DNA from: JAAZMX01 sp035388025 | GTDB lineage: Bacteria > Patescibacteriota > Patescibacteriia > UBA2196 > GWA2-42-15 | DNA length: 7,310 bases | Direction: 5' to 3' | NCBI GenBank assembly: GCA_035388025.1 | Contig: DAOOPA010000044.1 | Location: forward strand, 1 to 7,310 | Part shown: positions 1-6,698 of the stretch, piece after piece | Layout of the letters: the number at the start of each line of letters is the position of its first letter | How positions within the stretch are numbered: the first letter of the stretch is position 1 | The notes under the pieces: generated by a model | The model's database searches: none | The model's input: only the letters and a program-made list of their open reading frames with translations | Told to the model about the DNA's origin: nothing | Translations under genes and position numbers: made by a program

Positions 1-12
1 CTGCCATATTTT

Positions 13-32
13 CAGCATAAATGTTTATGCTG
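13..32. repeat. 20-bp perfect palindrome upstream of rpoC
   Basis: The two arms CAGCATAAA (13-21) and TTTATGCTG (24-32) are exact reverse complements around a 2-base centre (TG). As RNA this would form a 7-8 bp hairpin with a 4-6 base loop. It is followed by TTCTATGC, not a U-run, so it is not a convincing intrinsic terminator. It lies 48 bases before the rpoC start, where an rpoB-rpoC spacer would normally be. It could be an RNA processing or stabilising hairpin, or a protein-binding palindrome. The inverted repeat is read directly; any function is a guess. Confidence 0.4.
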
Positions 33-49
33 TTCTATGCAAGCTCCTA

Positions 50-70
50 ATTTTAAATATATTTTAAAAT
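50..70. repeat. AT-only inverted repeat next to the rpoC start
   Basis: ATTTTAAA (50-57) and TTTAAAAT (63-70) are reverse complements separated by five A/T bases. The element sits 9 bases before the rpoC ATG and contains the in-frame TAA (65-67). In such an AT-rich spacer this may be compositional. Its stem would be weak in RNA, so the initiation region probably stays open. No purine-rich ribosome binding site is visible between it and the ATG. Confidence 0.3.
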
Positions 71-79
71 ATCTTTATT

Positions 80-3000
80 ATGTTTAATGAATTTCAACAA
101 CCAGTTTTGGATTTTGACAGCATAAGATTAAAAGTAGCGTCGCCGGAGGCTATTCATAAGTGGTCTCATGGAGAGGTTTTGAAGCCTGAAACGATCAATT
201 ACCGAACTCAGAAGCCGGAGAAAGACGGTTTGTTTTGCGAGCGCATTTTCGGACCGACGAAAGATTGGGAATGTTATTGTGGTAAATATAAAAGAATCAG
301 ATATAAAGGCATTGTATGCGATAAGTGCGGAGTGGAGGTGACGAGGTCGATTGTGCGCAGAGAAAGAATGGGCCACATTGATCTCGTGGTACCGGTTTCG
401 CATATTTGGTTTTTGAGAGGCATTCCTTCCAAGCTGGGTTTGGTTTTGGATATTTCACCGCAGGCTTTAGAAAGAGTGATTTATTTCGCTGATTATATTA
501 TTTTGCGGGTTGATGAAGAGCTGAAACAACAGACGGTGGAGCAAATAAATGATGAGTATAAATCTCGCAAGAAACAAATAGAAGGTGACTTTAATAATCG
601 CATCAAACAGACAAAAGGTAGCGACCCGGCCAAGACCGAGGATTTGATCAACCAATTGAACCAGACGAAAAAAGACGCTTTGGATGAATTGGCAGAGGCC
701 TTGGACAAGGCCAAAAAAGAATTGGCGGAGTTAAAAGCATTGAAGATAATTTCTGAGAGCACTTATCAGGATTTATCTTTAAAATATGGACATATTTTTG
801 ACGCAGGTATTGGGGCGGAAGCGGTTCATCGTATTTTGCAGGATTTGGATTTGGAAGGGACAATGAAACAGGTTGAGGAAGAGATGAAAAAATCAACAGG
901 GGGCGTTAAGAAGAAACTAGCTAAGAGATTAAAATTATTCAGCGCTTTGATTAAAAATCAGATTAAACCAGAGTGGATGGTCATTACCAGCTTACCTGTT
1001 ATTCCACCAGATTTGCGGCCAATGGTACAGTTGGATGGCGGGAGATTCGCGGCCAGTGATCTTAATGATCTTTATCGCCGGGTAATTAATCGCAATAATC
1101 GTTTAAAAAAGTTGATTGAGCTTGAGGCCCCGGAGGTTATTTGTCGTAATGAAAAGAGAATGTTGCAGGAAGCGGTGGATGCTTTGATTGATAATTCAGC
1201 CAGACACGGTAAGACGGTAACGGCGTCTACGGGGCAGAAAAGAATGCTCAAATCTTTGGCGGATATTTTGAAGGGTAAACAAGGGCGTTTCCGTCAGAAT
1301 TTACTTGGCAAGAGAGTGGATTATTCCGGCCGGAGCGTCATCGTGGTTGGTCCGCATTTAAAAATATATGAATGTGGCTTGCCAAAAAGAATGGCTTTGG
1401 AGTTATTCAAACCCTTTATAATCGCGGAACTCATTAAAAGAGAATATGTGCACAATGTGCGCAGTGCTAATCGTTTCATTGAATCAGACCGTGACGAGGT
1501 GTGGGATATTTTGGAACGGATTACCAAAGATGCCCATGTGATGTTGAATCGTGCGCCGACATTACATAGACTTGGCATCCAGGCTTTCAAACCGATTTTA
1601 ATAGAAGGCAAGGCTATCCAATTGCATCCTTTGGTTTGTCCGCCGTTTAATGCTGATTTCGACGGCGATCAGATGGCTGTTCATGTACCTTTGACCGAGG
1701 AAGCCAAGCAAGAGGCGGCGGAGATTATTTTGGCAAGTAAAAATATTTTGAAACCGGCGACCGGCGATCCCTCGATAACGCCGTCGCAGGATTTTGTATT
1801 GGGTTGCTATCTTTTAACTGGAGCCAGAGACAAAGAAGAACAAATGAAAGTTTTTCCCGGACCAGTGGAAGCCTTGCAAGCTTATGAAATGAAGGTCATA
1901 GACATACAAGATAAGATCAAGGTGCGTATGGGTAAAGAGGGGATGGTGGAAACGAGTGCCGGTAGAATTATTTTCAATAAAATTGTGCCCAAAGAGATTG
2001 GTTTTGTAAATAAACAAATGGATAAAGGGGGGCTGAAAAATTTAGTGAGAAGCGTTTTGGAATCCCAAGGCACCGAGAAGGCAGTTGAGTTTCTTGATAA
2101 AATAAAGGATTTATCAATTAAATATGTTACTTTATCAGGTATTTCTTGGGGCATGGACGATTTGCCAGATTTGCCAGAAAAGCATGATATATTTTTAAAA
2201 GCGGAAAAGGAAGTAGAAGAAGTGGAGAGTCAATATAATTTGGGCTTTTTGACCAATGATGAGCGCCATGTCAAAATTATTGAAATTTGGGCCGGAGTTA
2301 AGGATAAAATTGTGGATGTGTGCAAAGACAAATTGGATAAAGGAGGCTCGGTTTTTGCTATGATGAATTCTGGAGCCAGAGGTTCCTGGGGTCAGACAAC
2401 TCAAATGATGGGTATGCGAGGACTGATGGCCAGCCCAAGCGGAGAAACTATTGAGTTACCCGTTAAAGCCTCGCTTAAAGAAGGAATGCAGGTCTTGGAA
2501 TATTTTATCACGACCCATGGCGCTAGAAAGGGCTTGTCGGATACGGCCTTGAGAACAGCCAATGCTGGCTATTTGACCAGAAGACTGATTGATGTGTCGC
2601 AAGATGTGATTATTACTGAAGATGATTGTGGCGATGAGGTGGGCGTGGAAATAACCAAGAAGGAGTCACAGGAAATGAATGAAACAATAGTAAAGAGAAT
2701 TAAGGGTCGGGTTCTGATGAAAGATATAAAGGATGCTAAGGGTAGGATAGTGGCCAAGAAAGATGAAGTGGTAGATGAGGAATTGTCCAAAAAAATAGAA
2801 ATAGCTGATCCGGAGAGTGTCTGTATCCGTTCGCTTTTGACCTGTAAGTCAAAGAGAGGCGCTTGCGCCAAGTGCTATGGTTGGGATTTGGGCTACAACA
2901 GGATTGTCAAGAAAGGCGTGGCGGTGGGAATTATCGCGGCTCAAAGTATCGGTGAGCCAGGCACGCAGTTGACGATGAGAACTTTTCATACTGGTGGCGT

Positions 3001-3979
3001 AGCAGGCAGTGGTGATATAACCCAAGGGTTACCAAGGGTGGAGGAAATTTTTGAGGCTAGACCAGTCAGAAAGCCGGCGATTTTATCCCCGGTAGATGGA
3101 GTAATAGAGATTATCTATAATGAAGTAACTAGAGAGAAGATTATAAAAATTGAAGGAGTGGAGACCGAAGAGGAAAAGTTTTTCGTTCAGGGCAAGGATA
3201 TAGAAAAGATTTTATTCAAAAATAATGCCAAGGTTAAAAAGGGAGATATTTTGGTTAAAGAACAGAAAAAGTTTCGGGCGTCATTTGATGGCAGGTTAAT
3301 AATTGAAGAAGAAAGTGAGAGTCGACATATTATAAAAGTGATCAAAGAAGAGGCGGTTACAAAAGAGATGGAAGTGGCTCGGGGTGTGACAGTTTTGGTG
3401 AATAATGGCGATAAAGTAGAGAGAGGCGACCAGTTAACCAGCGGACCGTTGGATTTATTTGAATTATATCGGCTCAAGGGGCAACGGGCGGTAGAAAATT
3501 ATGTGATTAAAGAAATACAATATGTGTATTCTTCCCAGGGCCAGCCGCTGAACGATAAACACATTGAAGTAATTGTTAAAAAAATGTTTTCCAAGGTTTT
3601 AGTGGAAGACGCGGGTGATACTATTTTTTCGCCGGGCGAGGTAGTGGAAAAGATTGATTTGGATGAAGAAAACGAGAAGATGGCAGTTTTGAAAAAACAA
3701 AAGGCTTTAGCCAACACCATACTGCTTGGTATCACCAAGTCATCTTTGGCTACGCAATCATTTTTATCGGCGGCATCATTTCAGGAAACGACCAGGGTGT
3801 TGATCGACGCGGCGATTACTGGGAAGATTGATCATCTGCGCGGTTTGAAGGAAAATGTAATTATTGGCAAATTGATTCCGTGCGGCACTGGTTATGACAA
3901 GGATGCTTATTTAACCAAGAAAGAAAAGCCAGTCTTAGAAGAGTTGGAAGAAGAGGCAGGCGAGATTCAGAAAGAATAA
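80..3979 (+). CDS. rpoC: DNA-directed RNA polymerase subunit beta' (RpoC)
   Basis: This is the beta' subunit of RNA polymerase, which carries the catalytic magnesium and, with beta (RpoB), forms the active-site cleft and clamp in the cytoplasm. In order one sees the N-terminal zinc site (C65, C67, C80, C83); a Lys/Glu-rich helical insertion (about 145-220); the catalytic NADFDGD loop with D526, D528 and D530; the bridge helix (about 805-836); the second zinc site (C850, C922, C929, C932); the trigger loop with MRTFH (M966, H970); two sandwich-barrel-like units (about 1001-1059 and 1067-1122); and the conserved C-terminal GITKSSLATQSF, ASFQETTR and GLKENVIIGKLIP motifs. There is no E. coli-type SI3 insertion in the trigger loop. 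The ATG at 80 is the first start after an in-frame TAA (65-67) and gives the usual RpoC N-terminus; no Shine-Dalgarno is visible. The frame is intact with all key residues present. The gene ends just before a terminator hairpin, so it closes its operon; rpoB is presumed upstream but is outside the window. Confidence 0.99.
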   Translation: MFNEFQQPVLDFDSIRLKVASPEAIHKWSHGEVLKPETINYRTQKPEKDGLFCERIFGPTKDWECYCGKYKRIRYKGIVCDKCGVEVTRSIVRRERMGHIDLVVPVSHIWFLRGIPSKLGLVLDISPQALERVIYFADYIILRVDEELKQQTVEQINDEYKSRKKQIEGDFNNRIKQTKGSDPAKTEDLINQLNQTKKDALDELAEALDKAKKELAELKALKIISESTYQDLSLKYGHIFDAGIGAEAVHRILQDLDLEGTMKQVEEEMKKSTGGVKKKLAKRLKLFSALIKNQIKPEWMVITSLPVIPPDLRPMVQLDGGRFAASDLNDLYRRVINRNNRLKKLIELEAPEVICRNEKRMLQEAVDALIDNSARHGKTVTASTGQKRMLKSLADILKGKQGRFRQNLLGKRVDYSGRSVIVVGPHLKIYECGLPKRMALELFKPFIIAELIKREYVHNVRSANRFIESDRDEVWDILERITKDAHVMLNRAPTLHRLGIQAFKPILIEGKAIQLHPLVCPPFNADFDGDQMAVHVPLTEEAKQEAAEIILASKNILKPATGDPSITPSQDFVLGCYLLTGARDKEEQMKVFPGPVEALQAYEMKVIDIQDKIKVRMGKEGMVETSAGRIIFNKIVPKEIGFVNKQMDKGGLKNLVRSVLESQGTEKAVEFLDKIKDLSIKYVTLSGISWGMDDLPDLPEKHDIFLKAEKEVEEVESQYNLGFLTNDERHVKIIEIWAGVKDKIVDVCKDKLDKGGSVFAMMNSGARGSWGQTTQMMGMRGLMASPSGETIELPVKASLKEGMQVLEYFITTHGARKGLSDTALRTANAGYLTRRLIDVSQDVIITEDDCGDEVGVEITKKESQEMNETIVKRIKGRVLMKDIKDAKGRIVAKKDEVVDEELSKKIEIADPESVCIRSLLTCKSKRGACAKCYGWDLGYNRIVKKGVAVGIIAAQSIGEPGTQLTMRTFHTGGVAGSGDITQGLPRVEEIFEARPVRKPAILSPVDGVIEIIYNEVTREKIIKIEGVETEEEKFFVQGKDIEKILFKNNAKVKKGDILVKEQKKFRASFDGRLIIEEESESRHIIKVIKEEAVTKEMEVARGVTVLVNNGDKVERGDQLTSGPLDLFELYRLKGQRAVENYVIKEIQYVYSSQGQPLNDKHIEVIVKKMFSKVLVEDAGDTIFSPGEVVEKIDLDEENEKMAVLKKQKALANTILLGITKSSLATQSFLSAASFQETTRVLIDAAITGKIDHLRGLKENVIIGKLIPCGTGYDKDAYLTKKEKPVLEELEEEAGEIQKE

Positions 3980-3988
3980 AAAATATTT

Positions 3989-4020
3989 AAAACCGCCCGC
4001 TGATTTCGGCGGGCGGTTTT
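3989..4020 (+). terminator. Rho-independent terminator after rpoC, possibly bidirectional
   Basis: A 12-bp perfect stem pairs AAAACCGCCCGC (3989-4000) with GCGGGCGGTTTT (4009-4020). A U-G and a G-C pair can extend it inward, leaving a 4-base loop. The hairpin starts 9 bases after the rpoC TAA. On the + strand the U-run is only the four T's that also pair with the A's, followed by GTAATG. On the opposite strand the stem is followed by TTTTAAATATTTTTT, a better U-tract, so it could also stop antisense transcription. Its GC-rich stem stands out from the AT-rich surroundings, which makes it a confident call. Confidence 0.9.
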
Positions 4021-4230
4021 GTAATGTGGATTTTTACGAGCTAAAATAATTATGGATGAGGAGGCAGGTTTTCTATTTTTTGTCCAAGGTTTTATTTGGG
4101 GAGCTGGTAAAATTTTTGATTTGTCGCTTGCCTTAAAAAATGCTAAAATATGGAAGTAAATGAGTACATAAAATTAATAAATTTTTCAAATGATCGGATG
4201 TTTGCCCCCTAGCGTGGGAAAATAATAAAT
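4021..4230 (+). other. Non-coding spacer between rpoC and ftsK
   Basis: This 210-base spacer has no tRNA-like or other RNA fold that I can recognise. It contains a 35-codon open frame (4052-4159) that I do not believe, a candidate promoter (4121-4149), and a C-run and G-run pair (4205-4209 and 4216-4218) shortly before the ftsK start that could form only a weak hairpin. It probably serves as the promoter and 5' leader of the ftsK unit. Confidence 0.6.
4121..4149 (+). promoter_or_regulatory. Candidate sigma-70-type extended -10 promoter for ftsK
   Basis: A -35-like TTGTCG (4121-4126, 4 of 6 matches to TTGACA) is followed after exactly 17 bases by a -10-like TAAAAT (4144-4149, 5 of 6 matches to TATAAT). 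A TG at 4141-4142 gives the extended -10 pattern TGnTAAAAT. Transcription would begin near 4156, leaving a leader of roughly 75 bases before the ftsK ATG. Its place after the rpoC terminator fits a new transcription unit. In AT-rich DNA such matches arise by chance, and the sigma factor preference of this organism is unknown. Confidence 0.45.
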
Positions 4231-6693
4231 ATGCCCAAAAAGCACGAAAAAACAATTGATTTTGACGGTTCTAGCAGTTCAAAGCGCAAGGGTATAATAA
4301 TCGTATTAATGCTGGCTTTGGCCATTTTGAGCCTATTGTCTATTTTTGATTTGGCGGGTTCTTTCGGTCGTTCGGTTTATCATATCCTGCGGTTGGTTTT
4401 TGGCTGGGGCTTTTGGATTTTTCCCATACTTTTAGTCTTGGCTAGCTATTTTGCTCTTTATCCCAGGATGAATTTTTTTCAAAGTGCTAATTGGTGGGGA
4501 TTGGGCTTGACCGTTTTGGGTTATTCTGGCCTGTTCCATCTGGTCAGAAGGCCAGAAATGTTGGAGCACTCTTTGGAAAGCGGGTCTGGCGGCGGCTATG
4601 CAGGATATTTGATTTTGGCGCCGTTGATGAAAATAATGGGAAGATGGGGAAGCTTGGTAGTGATGATTACTATGATGATTATTGGACTTTTGTTATTATT
4701 TAATACAACCTTAGAAACTTTGATTGAAAGAGTAACGTTAAAGTCTTTGAGACAGAAGATAAAAGAATTTTTTCACTACCGCAGGTTGAAGAGGTTGTCC
4801 AATGAGCTAGATGAAGAGCCGCCTGATTTTAAGGGTAGAGAGGTATCAGACACAGAAGAAGCTGGGGAGACAGATAAGCCCGAAGAGCAAAGGATAGAGG
4901 AGGGGGAACAAAAAGAAGAAGAGGAGACGGAGGAACGAAAAGAAGAAGAACCTCAAAAGCAGAGAAAGCAGTATCCGAAAATTTTTTTACCAACCAATAT
5001 TTTGAACGACAAGGCAGGCAAGCCAACAGCCGGGGATATCGTTTTCTGCCAAGAAAAGATAAAAAAGACGTTATCATATTTTGGAATAGAAATAGAGGTA
5101 GGGGGGATTTCGGTTGGCCCAACAGTAACCCAATATACTTTTCGGCCTGCGGATGGAGTTAAGCTGTCAAGGATTGTTGGATTATCAAATGATTTGGCTT
5201 TGGCCCTGGCGGCGCATCCAATCAGAATAGAAGCCCCAATTCCAGGTAAATCCTTGGTCGGAGTCGAGGTGCCAAACAAAAAGATAGCCATTGTGCCCCT
5301 GCGTCACATTTTGGAATCTCAGGAGTTTAAAGAACGAAAATCAAATATGACAATTGCTTTAGGCCAAGACGTGGCTGGTAAGTCATGTATTGCTGATTTG
5401 ACCAGATTACCGCATTTGCTTGTAGCCGGAGCGACTAACTCTGGCAAAACCGTGTGTCTGAATTCAATTATTATTTCTTTATTATATCAAAATCAGCCAG
5501 ACGAATTGAAATTTATTTTAGTAGATCCGAAAAGAGTAGAGATGACCTCTTATGATAATATCCCCTATTTGTTGACCCCGGTGATCACAGACGTGAAAAA
5601 GACTATTAATTCTTTGAAGTGGACAATCGGTGAGATGGAGAGGCGGTTTCATATTCTGTCGCACGCCGGCAAACGCAATATTCAAAGTTATAACGTGACC
5701 CATCCTAATGATAGATTGCCATATATTGTTTTTATTATTGATGAGTTGGCAGATTTAATGTCGATGGCTGGGGCGGAGGTGGAAGCGGCTGTCATCCGGC
5801 TAGCGCAGATGGCCAGAGCAGTGGGGATTCATCTTATTTTGGCCACCCAGAGACCTTCGGTGGATATTATTACTGGATTGATTAAGGCTAACATTCCAGG
5901 CAGAATCGCTTTTTCCGTGGCTTCATTGACTGATTCTCGGACAATTTTGGATGTATCCGGGGCGGAGAAATTGTTGGGCCGAGGCGATATGCTTTATACT
6001 TCGGCGGAGTTATCAAAACCAAAAAGAATTCAAGGGGCTTTTTGTTCTGATGATGACATTGAAGCCGTGACAGGGCGTTTGCGACGGAGCGGTTCGCCTG
6101 ATTATCTAGATGAAGTAACTGAAAAAAAGAATACTTTGGGTTTGGGCGGGATAGTTTTGAGCGGAGAAGACGATGAGGGGGAAGATAGGTTGGGAGAAGC
6201 AAGAGAATTAATTATTACAGAAAGAAAGGCCTCGGCTTCTTATCTGCAGAGAAGAATGAAGATCGGTTACGCCAAAGCGGCAAGAATTTTGGATTTGTTG
6301 GAGCAACAGGGGGTGATTGGACCGGCAGATGGGGCTAAACCGCGAGAAATTTTGATCAAGAAGGGGGAAAGAGATGAGGCTCAGGAGTTTATAGATCAAG
6401 CCGCCAGAAAGACAAATAGCCAAGATGATAATTATGATAATGAGAGCGATTATAGCGGAAAAGAGGCAGTAGAGGAGCAAGAAACAGACAGCGACAGTCG
6501 GGAAATGGAAGAAAGCGGAGGGAGAGAGGATCGAGGGTTTGAGAGAGAGGAAAACAACAATAATGATGAGAAAGGAGGAGAAGCAGGAGAGTTGGGGGAG
6601 GAGGAATATTTTGAGGAAGAAGATACTTTGGGGGAAGCAAAAGAAGAAATAAAACAAGAGCAAGAGGAAGACGAGAATAAATATAATTTTTGA
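4231..6693 (+). CDS. ftsK: DNA translocase FtsK (FtsK/SpoIIIE family)
   Basis: This is a membrane-anchored, ATP-driven double-stranded DNA pump that acts at the division septum, moving chromosome ends apart and, in the known family, activating Xer recombination at dif. The N-terminus has about four membrane segments (roughly 21-39, 52-76, 88-105, 139-157). A Glu/Lys-rich cytoplasmic linker (about 191-239) leads to the motor. The alpha part starts near 250 and includes GPTVTQY and EAPIPGKS. The RecA-like beta part has Walker A GATNSGKT (400-407, K406), LVDPKRVEM, Walker B with D504/E505 (FIIDELADLM) and ATQRPSVDIITG (538-549). The winged-helix gamma domain (about 652-709) has the ASxxLQRRMKIGYxKAARI pattern and GPADGAKPRE. 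After it comes an unusual 111-residue acidic tail (710-820). The ATG at 4231 is the first start after an in-frame TAG (4210-4212); the only purine-rich element is a weak TGGGAA (4215-4220). It ends in TGA, 5 bases before the RodZ-like gene, so the two are probably co-transcribed. All motor motifs are present; it should be active. Confidence 0.97.
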   Translation: MPKKHEKTIDFDGSSSSKRKGIIIVLMLALAILSLLSIFDLAGSFGRSVYHILRLVFGWGFWIFPILLVLASYFALYPRMNFFQSANWWGLGLTVLGYSGLFHLVRRPEMLEHSLESGSGGGYAGYLILAPLMKIMGRWGSLVVMITMMIIGLLLLFNTTLETLIERVTLKSLRQKIKEFFHYRRLKRLSNELDEEPPDFKGREVSDTEEAGETDKPEEQRIEEGEQKEEEETEERKEEEPQKQRKQYPKIFLPTNILNDKAGKPTAGDIVFCQEKIKKTLSYFGIEIEVGGISVGPTVTQYTFRPADGVKLSRIVGLSNDLALALAAHPIRIEAPIPGKSLVGVEVPNKKIAIVPLRHILESQEFKERKSNMTIALGQDVAGKSCIADLTRLPHLLVAGATNSGKTVCLNSIIISLLYQNQPDELKFILVDPKRVEMTSYDNIPYLLTPVITDVKKTINSLKWTIGEMERRFHILSHAGKRNIQSYNVTHPNDRLPYIVFIIDELADLMSMAGAEVEAAVIRLAQMARAVGIHLILATQRPSVDIITGLIKANIPGRIAFSVASLTDSRTILDVSGAEKLLGRGDMLYTSAELSKPKRIQGAFCSDDDIEAVTGRLRRSGSPDYLDEVTEKKNTLGLGGIVLSGEDDEGEDRLGEARELIITERKASASYLQRRMKIGYAKAARILDLLEQQGVIGPADGAKPREILIKKGERDEAQEFIDQAARKTNSQDDNYDNESDYSGKEAVEEQETDSDSREMEESGGREDRGFEREENNNNDEKGGEAGELGEEEYFEEEDTLGEAKEEIKQEQEEDENKYNF

Positions 6694-6698
6694 CAATT

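Noticed and set aside
1..79. Possible C-terminal end of rpoB at the left edge.
   Set aside because: None of the three forward frames gives a recognisable RpoB C-terminus; the one frame open through most of the region reads as AT-rich noise. The rpoB stop is probably just outside the window.
4019..4047. A second promoter-like pair, TTGTAA and TAAAAT with a 17-base spacer, right after the rpoC terminator.
   Set aside because: Its -35 overlaps the terminator stem, it lacks the TG extension, and the later pair at 4121-4149 is closer to ftsK. It may be a chance match in AT-rich sequence.
4052..4159. A 35-codon + strand open frame starting ATG GAT GAG between rpoC and ftsK.
   Set aside because: It is short, has no ribosome binding site, matches no family I know, and overlaps the candidate ftsK promoter. 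A frame of this length in AT-rich spacer is easily due to chance.
80..6693. Possible alternative genetic code (UGA as glycine or tryptophan) in a Patescibacteria-like genome.
   Set aside because: Both complete genes read through in the standard code with no in-frame UGA, tryptophans are UGG, and ftsK ends in UGA directly before the next gene.
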